Shown here: piece by piece, positions 23,886-35,600 of the stretch
How the letters are laid out: every line of letters starts with the position of its first letter
Position numbering within the stretch: position 1 is the stretch's first letter
DNA from: Luidia sarsii
Taxonomy: Eukaryota; Echinodermata; Asteroidea; Paxillosida; Luidiidae
Reading direction: 5' to 3'
DNA: 64,000 bases
Assembly: GCA_949987565.1 (NCBI GenBank)
Contig: OX465102.1
Location: forward strand, 26,467,665 to 26,531,664
The notes under the pieces: generated by a model
The model's database searches: none
Told to the model about the DNA's origin: nothing
The model's input: only the letters and a program-made list of their open reading frames with translations
Translations under genes and position numbers: made by a program

Positions 23886-24584
23886 CTTTCATTCGAACGC
23901 AATCAACCAATTAGTGAAAACTGAGATAGATGGCCCTGTTCTTCTCCATACTCTGCCCTGAATAAAACAAAACTTACATTTCGAGCTCACAACGCTGACC
24001 TTGAAGCCGTTCGACAGTCTTACTGCAGAACCTTCTCTGATTCCCGGGTATTTCTGCGTCCCCATTTATAGGAATTCATAAGGAAAATATATGCTCAGAT
24101 TATTCAAATGGCCTTTATAATGCATGTAGAAAGGCTTATTGGAACATACGGTCGGGGAAAACTAAGGATTAAACTCAGTGAATGCCAGCCTTAATCAATC
24201 CCGTCCATCAGGGATATCAACGGACGTTGTGAATGTTCAGTGAGTGTTGAAAAGACGTTCAAATTCATGCATGAGCCAATTGCTGCATAAAGTATCACTC
24301 TTCAGTCATAAGAGCGGGTTGGCCATTATCGTTTTAGTCCTAGGGGAATGTTTGCGCTGACTCCACGTAGGATGTTATTTCGAGTACTCTGCAGGGCTAT
24401 AAAAAGAATACAATAATGTGACCCTTCGGGTAGTGTGTGCTCTGCCACACTCCAATTACTTAATGCCAATTCACCAAATTCAAATCCGATTTCTTTTGCC
24501 GTCAGTTCAAGCAAAGAAGTTGGTGCATGGGAAATCGAACTGTCTTTGAACTATACAATATGAATCAGTTAGCACTGTCTTCTC

Positions 24585-24790
24585 GGTTCCCCATTGCTTA
24601 CTGAAAACAAATACTGCTGTGACTAGTTTTCAGTGGTGGGGTCTTGACCGTTTGACCACCGAGCCGAACGAGGTCGTGCGGTGGATTATATAGCCATGCA
24701 TATCTCGTAGCGTTTAATGTATCTCGTGGCGTTTAACATGTTTAAGCAGAAGTCGTGGGTTCGAACCCCACCCGAGTAATTGAAAGGTTT
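24585..24790. mobile_element. SINE family 2 copies, rearranged
   Basis: GACCGTTTGACCACCGAGCC (reverse tRNA-like tail) is followed closely by a plus-oriented GTCGTGGGTTCGAACCCCAC, which has a perfect B-box. The two pieces point in opposite directions and look like fragments rather than a working tRNA gene. Confidence 0.45.
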
Positions 24791-24994
24791 GAACGGCAAA
24801 AATAATTGAACATACACTGCCTATGATACGTCATGAAGTGGAACTTGCCAATGAAATTCCCACGGATTTTTTTTTTCCCGGGAGAGGAAAACAGTGCACC
24901 TGGCAATCAATGCCAAGTGGAAGGTTTGCGTTGACACCATGTAACGCAGCTCTTTTGAGAAGGGGTGTGGCTCTGACAAAGAGCCGTTAGCTCC

Positions 24995-25852
24995 ACATTT
25001 CAATTAACTATACAATTCAAATTGCCAGTGCCACGCAGGCATTGTATAGGTGATTACGATATACCCAAAGAGAACAGCGCCCTCTTTTGCCAATCGGTCT
25101 CGCAAGGCACGGGGGCGGCTGAAAGCCAACACTTTCTCATATGATAATGCACTACCACCATGCACATATGCAATATGCAATACGGAGCAAATGGGGTGCC
25201 CCACGGTTATTTTAACGAAGGATCTACGTGTAGAAGGACAACGGGGGCGGGGAGAATTGACATTGTGCGGCACACAGGTCTTCTTTCCGTCAGTTTTTCC
25301 GATTGTCTAAAGCGGCAGAATTAGTCGACTCAATAACCCTGCTCGGCTCACCGGCTATAATATCCTCAAAGGCCAAGACAACCAACCTCTGAGAATGAGA
25401 GCAAAGGAAATGTCACCATAATTATACATCCTGTATTCAACCAGTACAGACTGGTACACGGCGCAGCAACGACACCCGCTGCCCGGAAAGCCGACACCGC
25501 AACCGCAGCCTAGCAAGCGACCTAGTGCTCCCATCTATTGTGTGATTGGGCAATTTCGGTCAGCCCATACCTGCATGAGTAATGCAGAATAATGCAGAGA
25601 TTTATTGGATGAGCATAATAATTAGGCTTGAATTAAAATAATGCCAACAGACCGACTGCACTAGCTGATCGACCGATCTATCGGTCAATTAACCGATCAC
25701 TAGTTATCCCTACCCTACTCCCTGCCCTTCCCTTTGATCTCCACCTACCAGCTTTCCTCTTTGTCCTTTGTTTCTCATCCGTGTCATATTCACTCTCTTC
25801 TCGTCGTCCCCCTTCCTTCGTGTACGTGTACAGTGTATCTGTTTTGTCCTGA
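24995..25852. other. No supported gene
   Basis: GC-richer stretch at 25040-25290 with open frames on both strands (86 and 89 codons), but no recognisable protein or splice structure. It could be promoter-like DNA. Confidence 0.3.
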
Positions 25853-25935
25853 TTGAAACGTCAGGCCCACTACATTTTGACATTTGTATTTTGGTAATTT
25901 TAGTCAGTAAGAGGTTTGCAACATTTTTGTATATC
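25853..25935. repeat. Dispersed repeat with GAAACGTCAGGCCC core
   Basis: TGATTGAAACGTCAGGCCCA, CATTTGTATTTTGGTAATTT and GAGGTTTGCAACATTTTTGT follow the same order as at 12546 and 14274. Confidence 0.6.
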
Positions 25936-28440
25936 GCTTTAACATCTCAGACATTTCATTTCCATTATTGTGTTGTCATAATTCATGTTTTTGTCAAATT
26001 GCATCCAATTTGGTGTATCGTATATTATCGTATGGTACACTTCTACCTCTACCTCTTCAATAGTTCTACTCAGTGTTTAAAAAGGTGTGCACGGATGCAT
26101 AGGGCCGGTGTGGCGGACTTAGCTGTCCGCCGGACTCAGATGTCCGCGCTACCCACACGGACACGTGAGCCCGTACTAGTCACGGTATTAATAGTCCGGC
26201 GGGCCAAAGTGTCCGGCTGACGAATGTGTTTTTATGACCAATTGAGGGCGCTACATAAAGAATATTCCTTTGCGCCGTGGTTTTAATGGTACACATGTAT
26301 CAACATAATACGTACATGCTTCTTGCGTGGAGAACACAATGACGCAAGCATATTTAAAAAAAATAATGCTGATATTAAATTAGATACTGGAACTGAGTGG
26401 CGGATGGATTTATATCATTGTAAAATTGACAATCACAATAATTATGACGAATCGATTGGATTTCTTCTTCTTTTTTAAAGGAATACACTTACTTATTTAA
26501 TTATTGGCAAGAAAACTTCATTGCGAAACAAAAAAATAGCTTCCAAAAGTTGCCCAACTGACGCAGACTTCAAATAACTATTATAAGAAGAATCTAGGGA
26601 AAAAAAAGAGCTTTCTCTTGATGTCGTTCCCAGGATGATTAAAATTTCCCCGGCTGCCCACAGAGAGGTCGACAACTAGACCCCGGCCCATAACCATAAT
26701 GTTCTAAACTCACCTGGAAACTGTCATGCCAATCATCACGGAAATTCCAGATGTTGATGTTTATTAGAGATGCAGTAGCTAGTTTACTAGAAATTGTGAG
26801 GAACTAGAAGTAACACTGATATGTATTGGTCGTGAAAAGGCATTTGATAAAATCAACCTGACATTAATATTTTTGGCATACAAATTAGACAATAAAGCTA
26901 CTGGTTACTCCATAATAGGTCGCCCAGTTCCGATAAGTGGCAGTAAAAAAAGCAGACAAATATTGAAACAGTCTTGTTTGTGATGCCTCAGCAAGGAAGA
27001 TTTATTTCAGACACAGCAGGCACAATGTCTTGAGCACCGAGAGAACATAATCTCACAAGAACTTACTATAATACACTAAAATTATATGTGCCATTACTCT
27101 CAGCTCGAAAAACTCCATCCAAGCAAAAACAGACAAGGAAAAACTAAAGTACATACACTAAATCATTTTGATTACGTAGCAGGGGTGCCTGCTACATGTA
27201 TAATGTACAGGCTACAGTACATGTACTTTGTTTTTGTTCTTTTCTTTTATGTTACATCTATCCACTTTGTTTTGTTTTGTTTTCTAAGTTATGTATGTAC
27301 ATGTACTTCGATGTTGTTTTGAGTTACTTACTTTGCCCTTGACTGTTCACTAGTAGAGATAAGATCGAGGATTATCTTTTTGGGAGGAACCGTTACACTT
27401 ACAGATAGAACACCCTGTGTTGGTGGCTTGGTGCCCAACACAGCAGCTGTTATGGGCATTGTAGACATAAGGTGTGAGACTGAGTAACGTCATCCCATTA
27501 AGTGCTGTGTTGTATACCCCTTTTGTTGTTTTGATATAGAGTTGTGTTGTATTGGGTTATATTTATGGTTTGGTCTATCTCTTGGTTTGGTCTATCTCTT
27601 GGTTTCGTCACTTTGTTGTTTAGGTTAGGTCTGGATTTGGTCAATTGGTTTAAAAAGGTCTGAGTCTAAGGTTCTTGGTCATTGGTTGGTTTGGTCATGG
27701 AACGTGTCAGTTGGATTTTGTTTTCATAGGATTTTTTTTGGGTTAAATTAAGTTAGTCGGATCGTGTTTGGCTGAGTCATTTCATTTTTTTGGAATTTGT
27801 ATTTTTGGGGTTTATTAAGTTGAATAAAGTAGCTAGTGAGTTATTTCCATGAGCCAAGATAGCGTTGCAATTTTTGTTTTCCAGAATACCCTGTGTTTTC
27901 TCCTCCGATCACTGGATGGTTTTTTACTTTTTATTTAGTTTTCCCCACATTGTGTAGGTTTTCCGGGTTACAATTACATTTGTGAAGAACGAACAAAAAA
28001 TAAAGATGCCATCACGTGTTTCAAACCTATACCCTCCATGCCTACCCCAAAACACACACATTCTGTGAACAATGTCTGTGGGACTTGATAATAATTTTAA
28101 ACATTTCATACTTATTCAAAGCAATGGTCAATCAGATCCAAACTTAAGATTTTGAATGTTTGGCTCAACAACTAATTGGCCCACCAAGTTTCAAGGTCAT
28201 TTGCCCCTTTAACGCACTGTCATGTGACAACATCATGACATTTTCAAGGTTACTGAGCATAATTTCAGCATGGACGTATTTTATTATATTCCAAGTGCAT
28301 TCAATGGCCAAAGTGGCTTCACAAACCCCTTGTTATTCCAAACAGAAGCAGCGGAAGAGCTAATTAATCATACAGAACTCAAGGAAAAATGGACTGAACA
28401 CCCCTGATCTTGACCAGTAGCTGTAGAGTGTGGAGTGTTT

Positions 28441-28499
28441 GTCAGAAACAACTTTCTGTCTCAGGGGCCCTACACATGAGACAGAAACTTGTTTCTGAC
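28441..28499. repeat. Inverted repeat, 23-bp arms
   Basis: GTCAGAAACAACTTTCTGTC and its near-perfect inverse (GACAGAAACTTGTTTCTGAC) are separated by about 14 bp, just past the second protease exon candidate within the transposon. A stable hairpin in DNA or RNA. Confidence 0.6.
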
Positions 28500-28520
28500 A
28501 TGCATTCTGAAGTCCCTTAC

Positions 28521-28574
28521 GTGGCACTGCCGAAGTACACTCGGAGGTACACCACCGAGCAGTTGCTTGGCAAA
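28521..28574 (-). CDS. Transposon exon: downstream part of Ulp1-like protease domain
   Basis: Minus strand: TTTTTTACAG, 54 nt in phase 0, then GTAAGG. It reads FAKQLLGGVPPSVLRQCH and joins in frame to the preceding exon, which ends CGVFVLM. The junction CGVFVLM-FAKQLL is typical of the helix after the catalytic Cys in C48 (Ulp1) peptidases. No later exon was fixed. Confidence 0.6.
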
Positions 28575-28673
28575 CTGTAAAAAATAAAAACATATAAACA
28601 AAACATGGTGAAAACATGGTGATTCCATGTTCTGGGTTACTCAAGAAGAAAAAAATTGACATGAGTTGCTTAC

Positions 28674-28773
28674 CATAAGTACAAACACTCCACAGCTACT
28701 GGTATCCTGTTGGATTGAATTAGTGTAGATCTTCGTGGTCCATGCAGAAGGGGTGTCTGGTACTGTTCTGGCC
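28674..28773 (-). CDS. Transposon exon: Ulp1-like (C48) protease, catalytic cysteine
   Basis: Minus strand: ATGTCAG, 100 nt (phase 2 in, 0 out), then GTAAGC. It ends with TNSIQQDTSSCGVFVLM, the Q-x-D-x-x-SCG-V-F-V signature around the active-site Cys of Ulp1/SENP-type proteases. The exons with the catalytic His and Asp were not found upstream, so the domain is incomplete as seen. Its place inside an element with inverted ends makes transposon origin more likely than a host SUMO protease. Confidence 0.65.
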
Positions 28774-29660
28774 CTGACATTCATATAGTTACTATAATAT
28801 CCAAAATAATAAACAAATGCAAAATATATGAAATACAGACAAAATATTTAAAAGTGAATACATGCATGCACAAGTATTGAAATCTCTTACAACATTGGAA
28901 ATAGTACTCATGGTATAACAAAATATTATGATGAATATGTTGAGTTTTTAATAATTATGATTGATACTAATCAAGTAAGTCTGCCACTTGATAGGATTTA
29001 AAAAAAAATTGCCTAGCCATACTTAATTATTTATAACTTTATTTATAATTTAGTACTTAGTATAAGGCATGACATTGACAGATCAGCAAAGGACCAGCCC
29101 CATGTAGTGTGCCTGGTCACTCATGATACAGAATAGTATTACTACTAAGTACAGTACTAGTTTTAGCATGGTTTTAGTGAGTAGTGGTGGTAAATATGAA
29201 TGGCTGATAACAGCTAGCAGTGTGTAAACATCCTGGATCAGACCATGAAGGAAGATTGTATTGTTTATGTTCATTCTGAAAGCATAAGATTAGTGTGCCA
29301 AGTGTGGAATGCACCAAGCTGTGGCATTGTCTGGGCAAGATCTAATACTATACCCTCACTGTTAATTACTGTTAGTCCCACTTACTACTACTAGGCAGTT
29401 AGGAGCTCTTCTTAATTCTTAAACGACAAATAAAAACAAAACACAAACTGTTTATTAAGAGGAGAACGGCCCAGTAAGTGGGACTACCTCACTGTAAAAA
29501 GTCTGGGGAAAAAACTAGACAACATTCCATGGTCTGGTACAACCATTTGCCGAAAAAAAATGGACTTACACTGTTAGTAGCGGCCCAGTAAGTGGGACTA
29601 AGTCAAAGTCAGACTCTGATCTGAGACTAAGTCTCAGACTGTCAGAAATGATCTACTTAC

Positions 29661-29829
29661 TGGCCTCATCGAGCAAGTAATTCTGCGATTTGCGCCGAAG
29701 AACCCTCTTCTCAGACACCGTCGCATCAGATCCATACGACCCACTTCTTATGAAGTTGACCAGCTTCGAAATCGCCTCGCGATGCTTAATAAAGCGATCC
29801 GCACGCGTACTGCTTGTGGGCGCCGCCAT
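29661..29829 (-). CDS. Transposon first exon, integrase-protein N-terminus-like
   Basis: Minus strand: ATG opens MAAPTSSTRADRFIKHREAI and continues to EKRVLRRKSQNYLLDEA, ending at a strong donor (CCA|GTAAGT), phase 1. An in-frame upstream ATG at 29910 would add 27 residues. The KR-V-x-RRK segment resembles the region before the zinc-binding domain of integrase-like proteins from DNA transposons and their domesticated relatives. That resemblance is from memory. The start is about 150 bp inside the right inverted end. Confidence 0.55.
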
Positions 29830-29984
29830 GACACTTGTAGCACAGCTGCTTGGCGGATATCTCAGTCCAGCCGAAAACACGCACTGAATTTGATCGCTGT
29901 GCGCAGGCATGGAGTGACGTCATAATGCCTTATATGGTAATGCGGACAGTTGAGTCCGGCAGACAGCTGAGTCCGCCACACCGG

Positions 29985-31346
29985 GATGGCGTGACTGCAG
30001 TACTGTGTATATATTTCTTTAGGAAGTATGTGAATACGAAACACAGGGCGCGGAGTGTCAGACGGGATATCCGATTGCACCTGGGTCGTGCAGCAAATAA
30101 CACAGAGTCCCCTTTGGATAAGATGAATGCAAGATGATGTGCAGTGACATACACGTGTAGGGGGCTCTGTGCCTGAGCTGTGCGCGGTTTTGCTTGGCCC
30201 CAAAACGGTGGCACTCATACATATAATTGACCACGCAGCGATGAGAAGTTGCACGAATTCGTAAACCTGAGGTCGGCGCACGCTCGAGGTTCAGCACGAA
30301 GGGTTCATTTAATATAATTTAGAGACATTTGGGACGCAGCATGTCTCTACCTGGTAAAGATACGGACATCGGTACGGTAGACGCCATCGGGGAAGAAATG
30401 TTACAACGGTGCGGCTTATACTCCATGCGGCTTATACGTGAAAGCCTGAATCTATTATTATTTTTGGAGTGCTGCGGCTTATTCTTCGGGCGGCTTACAT
30501 TATGACTAATACGGTATTCAAGAGCACACTGTAAAACTGTTGGGCAATATTCAACCGTCGTTTTGACCGCCGTTGGTTTTGAAATAGTATCCTTGGCCCC
30601 AAAGAGCCAACTCCCCACCTTTTCTAATTAAAGCAGAACAAGTGTTGGCCCAACAACCGTTCCCATCAGTTATTGTCCTATGTGTCTCATAAAATAGTGC
30701 ACCTGATAAGTAGAGGCGTCTAAGTGTTTACAGCTGTATATGCATCTCTTAATTATCATCCCCAAAAGAGGCTGGGTGCGCTAGATTTCCAAGATGGCGG
30801 TAAACTCAAGGGACCTTACCGTTGTTCCTAAGATAACGTTCGGTTTGTTGAAGAATATGTCAAGAACAGTTTAAAAAATGCTGGAACAACAATTAATCTT
30901 TGAAATTTAGCGCCCATAGTTCGATGCATACAATTTGCATCAATATTAAGAAAGGTCTATACCTGTAAATGTTTACACACTGAAGAAGTCAACCTCGGCA
31001 TCATTATGAATGCTAATTAGCTATCAACGTCTGGTCTTCAGGAGTCGTTGCCGCTGTCAGTGAAGACTAGCGCAAAATTCCACGTGACCACATGGTGAAG
31101 AACATTACTCAGTTCGAAATGGTGTTATGAATAATGCTCGAGGTGGTCTTCCGGGGACGAAACTCGATCAACTAGCCTAAATAAAAATGAAAAAGCACGA
31201 CAATTACAATGGATACCTGCCATTCATTTTGCCGTAATTAGTGATAATTACAAATGAAAGACTTGACATTTGATATGACAAGATGAGCTTTGCACTTTCT
31301 GTGTCCATTTGCAGCCTCTTCACCTGAGAACGAGAAAAAACATAAT
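29985..31346. other. No supported gene; repeat-like words
   Basis: GGTGCGGCTTATACTCCATG at about 30409 and CTGCGGCTTATTCTTCGGGC at about 30472 resemble inward and outward parts of a short dispersed element. An ORF from 30341 reads MSLPGKDTDIGTVDAIGEE and is not recognised. No exon of gene A was seen here. Confidence 0.35.
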
Positions 31347-31600
31347 TGTGACCCCGCACAGCATAATGAGGAATAACCCCATTTTTGAGATTTTGAGGTT
31401 TTCTAATGATGTGAAAGAGTACACCATTAGCTTTCAAATGATATCAAAATATAATATCCTCTAATACTTAAAATTTCCGAAAATACAAAAAAAAAGAAAA
31501 TTGATTTGTAATCGAATTGTGAAGATACTTTAACTTCAGGCGTTGTTTACTCAAAAAGTTTTTTGGTGAGATATTCCTTATGTCGTTGTGCCGGGTCACA
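31347..31600 (-). mobile_element. MITE family 1 copy, 254 bp
   Basis: Reverse orientation: starts TGTGACCCCGCACAGCATAA with TGAGGAATAACCCC and ends TTGTGCCGGGTCACA. Interior inverse of GAAAGCTAATGGT. It lies about 190 bp upstream of the TATA box of gene A. Confidence 0.75.
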
Positions 31601-31786
31601 ATTGTGGTGATTTTAATCCCTTGGTTTCTATGAGTGGTGTATCCCTTTAACCAACAGTATCTAGGATGTGCATCTGTGATTTTTTTTTCGCACGGAAATC
31701 GTCCAACTGCCGTGCAGATTCAAAGCAAGGAGAGAAACATAAACAGGCAACGGGTACTTTTTTTCCGACTTCCGCCTGACTTTCCC

Positions 31787-31794
31787 TATATAAG
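31787..31794 (+). promoter_or_regulatory. TATA box of gene A
   Basis: TATATAAG lies about 770 bp upstream of the gene A ATG. About 115 bp downstream is a donor (CAGCCG|GTAAGC at 31908/31909), and TTTTCAG at 32537-32543 is a good acceptor just before the ATG. This suggests a noncoding first exon of roughly 31820-31908 and a 5' UTR intron. Inferred from sequence signals only. Confidence 0.5.
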
Positions 31795-32093
31795 TCTTGG
31801 CTGTCGATTCAGGGTGGCTTGTATTTGCACTGATAACAAGGGAAACTCTGCAGGTTTTTGTCTGTTGGGAATCGTCCCCTTCAAAGATCTCGTGAGCTAT
31901 TTCAGCCGGTAAGCCTCTTTTTTTAAAACAATATTATGAGGGCCTGACGTTTCGATCCTAGCAGGACCTCTCTCCTAGGTAGCTTCTGGGTCTGTTAAAT
32001 GCGGACTTTGGGTCGTCTCTGTGGAGACTTTTCCGTTGGATTTGTGTGATGCTTTCAGCATGGATTTAGCTAATGTTGCGGGTGGACGCGGGA

Positions 32094-32273
32094 GTGGTGG
32101 TGGTAGTGGTGGTGGTGGTGGTGGTGGTGGTGGTGGTGGTGGTGGTGGTGGTGGTGGTGGTGGTGGTGGTGGTGGTGGTGATGGTGGTGGTGGTGGTGGC
32201 GGTGGTGGTGGTGGTGGTGGTGGTGATGGTGGTGGTGGTGGTGGTGGTTGCAGCAGTGGTGGTGGCAATGGTT
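32094..32273 (+). repeat. (GGT)n microsatellite, about 180 bp
   Basis: Nearly uninterrupted GGT triplets with a few GAT or GGC variants. It lies in the inferred 5' UTR intron of gene A, about 290 bp before the ATG. The long poly-Gly, poly-Val, poly-His and poly-Pro frames over it are artefacts of the triplet run. Confidence 0.95.
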
Positions 32274-32561
32274 ATACGTTGGGGACGGCGATAATGGCGA
32301 TAATAGTGGTAGTACTACTGATAATGTGCTTGATGCTGATAGTGGAAATGCTATTGAATTCATGGAACATGACCATCTATAAACAAGAACATTTCCCGAA
32401 AGGAAACAAAAAGTCCAGTGATCTCAATTATGAAGTGGCAAATAGAGTGGGGATTGAGACTGATTATGAACGGATATACTAACCCTCATGTTCATCTGCC
32501 TGTTTTCTTTTTCAGTTGCCTCAAGGTTACCTCTGTGTTTTCAGACAGACGACTAGTCGAC

Positions 32562-32643
32562 ATGACAACAGTGGTCACCTCGATCCAAGGGGCAATTCTC
32601 CTGACCGCTCTGTATCTCCATCTCGTCTCCTGTAGTACGCGGG
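32562..32643 (+). CDS. Gene A exon 1: signal peptide
   Basis: ATG opens MTTVVTSIQGAILLTALYLH, then LVSCSTR and a phase 1 donor (G|GTGAGT). The hydrophobic core and the small residues at its end indicate secretion. This ATG is chosen because the acceptor TTTTCAG at 32537-32543 directly precedes its short leader; longer upstream in-frame ATGs (from 32418) would be intronic. Confidence 0.75.
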
Positions 32644-35600
32644 GTGAGTCGGATTATTACCAATAACGTTGGTGCTTTTCAAATGGGACTATTTGATTGT
32701 GCCTACTCATAATGTTCAATTGTTAGCCGTCCTCAAACTTAAATAACTCTTGTACTTATCTTGCCACGTTTGCTGCGAACATCTCCTTGTCGGGTCCATA
32801 ATCTGATTTGCATGACTCTTGCGAGTGGGACTCTAACTCCAGTCACAATGACCACAGACTTTGAGTCGGACTTGGATCTACTGTCTCGGACTGGGACTAG
32901 ACATGCGTTTTGTGTTCACTGGATGAAAACAAAAACATACCGCAATTGCTGTGCGACACTCGAGCATGCCAAGACAACCTGTATTTTGCTAGCTGGCGAC
33001 TTTCACAGATTATCAGGGTATTTTGGTACAAGCTGGTTGATCAAACTGTTTACTTGTTTATTTGCGAGCCTAAGCAGGGGGTAGGGGTGGGTTTGGATTA
33101 TGTCAGGCCCTATATAGGCCCGATACAGTATTAGGGTGATGGAATAATGGGTTGAGAGGCCATAGCGAGCCATGGCCGCTTCGCTGTTCTAGTTTTCTTT
33201 GACAGAGTATAATATGCGAGGCATAGGGCATGTTACTGCGATTCAGGAAATCTGCCATGACTCAGGAAATGTGTTTTCAGTCCAGTATTGGATTTCAGGC
33301 TGACTTGTGACTCGAATACAAGTCTGACCCATAATTATGCATCAATGGAAACCTATCTAGTTTCCCAGAAGGGGCGAATTATCATCACCACTTTTTCACC
33401 ATCACCTTGAATTAAAATCACCACTGATCCCTGAATTATGGCAGTGTTGACATTGCGCTGCAGCGCTGTTTAATGCACATGCATTCTCAATGTAACTTTG
33501 CCTTGGAAGAAATACATTAGCTTCACAAATCTTAGTAGGTGGTTTGCAGTGACGCCATGTACATCAACAAAAGAGCCGGAACTCAACGCTTCCGGTATAG
33601 TGTGTACTATACTCGCGACTCCTACTTTCTAGTTCGAATCCTCCGAGCTACCTAATTTTCGGGGTTTTTTTCATCACGCATCGGCCAAAGCACTGTATAC
33701 TGCAGTTTTTTTACTGCGAGCAGCTAGGGCAACCCGCTATTGGGTCCAGACAATGCTCAAAATTGGAATCCAAAGCCGCACACGGAAAGTGGATTCTGGA
33801 AAAGCCAACCAGCTGGGAACAGAGCACTGATCTATAGCGTCTGCATCTCACCAGGAAGGTCCAGTTTCATTGCTTGTTTTTGTGTGCGTACTCTGCGCTC
33901 TTTCGGGTTTCCAGGTGATGGTGTGGCAGCGTCGTGTCGTGGAGAAGAAAACCTTCGACGCCTGTGCTACTTCGTTAGCGGTTTTCCAACCAGTTGGACT
34001 TCGGCCAACAACATGTGCTCTGGGTACCTGGGGCAGACTGCCAACGTGAGATTAGTCGTGATAACGTCTCAGGAACAGCAGGTGAATAATTATATATATA
34101 CGCACGCCCCTCGCCATTGTTTGCATATATTATAGAGCGAGTTATTAGTACAGTTGTGCTAAAGGGCCAGGCAAACGAACCGGGTACCCGAAACCCGACC
34201 GAGGTAATCGAGTACTAGGGAAATCGACTGAGATAAATTGGTACCTAGGCCTACAGAAACTTTTTCGTTGCGTCGGGAATAATGCAATTCAATGAAGGTT
34301 TGCCCCATTCAACGCTATAAACACGGTGTGCTCAGCGCTTTACCCGATTGCCTGCTGAGACAAATACAGGCAGCTAGGATGGGATTCGAACCCGCAATTC
34401 CTTTTTAGTGCATTATTATGCCTTACCCACTTGACCACTGAGCTGCATAGTTGATTCAAATGTGAATATTGGTTGGTACCGCATTGCATCATAAATGATA
34501 ATAATTATGATGTCTACATTGACTCATGCTCAACGCTCGGCAAAATCCTGGCAGAGGAAGTCCCAAATGTCTTTTTAAGTGTCCCATGCGAATTTATTTA
34601 CCACTATTAACCATGAGTAACGCAAGAGCAAAAAAATCATGAAGTCGAGCAGTACAATGAGCAAATGAACAAATGGGCATCCAAACGAGCCGCATGTACA
34701 CCAAGGCGTGGACACCTTCACTCAAGCCGCACACATGGCAAGCCGTTACACAGGCCGCACTTGGCCGCACACATGGCACGCCGATACACAAGCCGCCCTT
34801 GGACGGTGCATCTTCATACAAGCCGCATGTACATCGTGTGTCTTCACACACACACCTACATCTCTATAATATACTTACGGAGGCGTAGCTTTGTTCTCAT
34901 AGGCGCGTATGTAGTGCCTTGCTGTGACCTAGGACACTAGGTCGAATAGGTGTATAGGTCTCTGTATTAGGATTTCACGAAACTGGTATTTGGAAATAAC
35001 TAAAACAATTGGGAAATTTGGGATTGGTAATTATTCATCGCAAATTTAAGTTGTTCAAATAAGGGACATACGGTTCAAATTTCTACCCAGGAAAGTGAAT
35101 GAGGTTGAAACGGGAGCCTTTTTTAAAACATTCTGGTTGCTTTATGTGCACGACACACACGTCCCCTTCACACTGGACGAGTGTACACCATGGGCCTCCT
35201 CACAGGCCCAACGTAAACCGCGCGCTTGAACTTAACGAGTCGACATGCACAGTCTTTTGATATGAATGGTCAGCAAAGGGGTCAATCTAAATAACCCTGC
35301 AGTTAAAATCAGCCTCATTCTCGACTGCAATTCCCTTTGACAGGACCGGATCAGCGCGGTCACGCGACACATGGACGCGTGGATTGGTCTGCACAGGGCG
35401 ACTTCAGACGGCAACTGGAAATGGGTGGATGACGCTCCCTTGAATTACACGTGAGATGATCACCTTTGGTTAGCTTCTGTTATGGACCAGATGTCACGTC
35501 TGCCCTATCACGCTCTTGTATCCCTTATTGCACCCCGCTGTGCCCTTGTATACCCCACTATACCCACTTCCCTCCAATCGCATCCTGTCTTACCCACTTT

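Larger units (their letters stand above)
26109..29980 (-). mobile_element. Ginger-like DNA transposon, 3.87 kb, probably internally deleted
   Basis: The ends are inverted repeats of about 41 bp: the left begins TGTGGCGGACTTAGCTGTCC and the right, read inward, begins TGTGGCGGACTCAGCTGTCT; both continue GCCGGACTCA..TGTCCGC. CCGG flanks both sides (26105-26108 and 29981-29984), a 4-bp target duplication. Inside, on the minus strand, are a first exon resembling the N-terminus of integrase-type transposon or domesticated proteins and two exons around a Ulp1-like protease motif. From memory, Ginger elements use retroviral-type integrases, have 4-bp duplications and can carry cysteine-protease domains. 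No integrase exon was seen, so this copy looks deleted. The class is inferred. Confidence 0.65.

Noticed and set aside
24743..24775. GTGGGTTCGAACCCCAC as a tRNA T-arm
   Set aside because: No matching acceptor or anticodon arms in the neighbourhood; fits a SINE family 2 fragment.
31975..32482. Poly-Gly, poly-Val, poly-Pro and poly-His frames
   Set aside because: All arise from the (GGT)n microsatellite.
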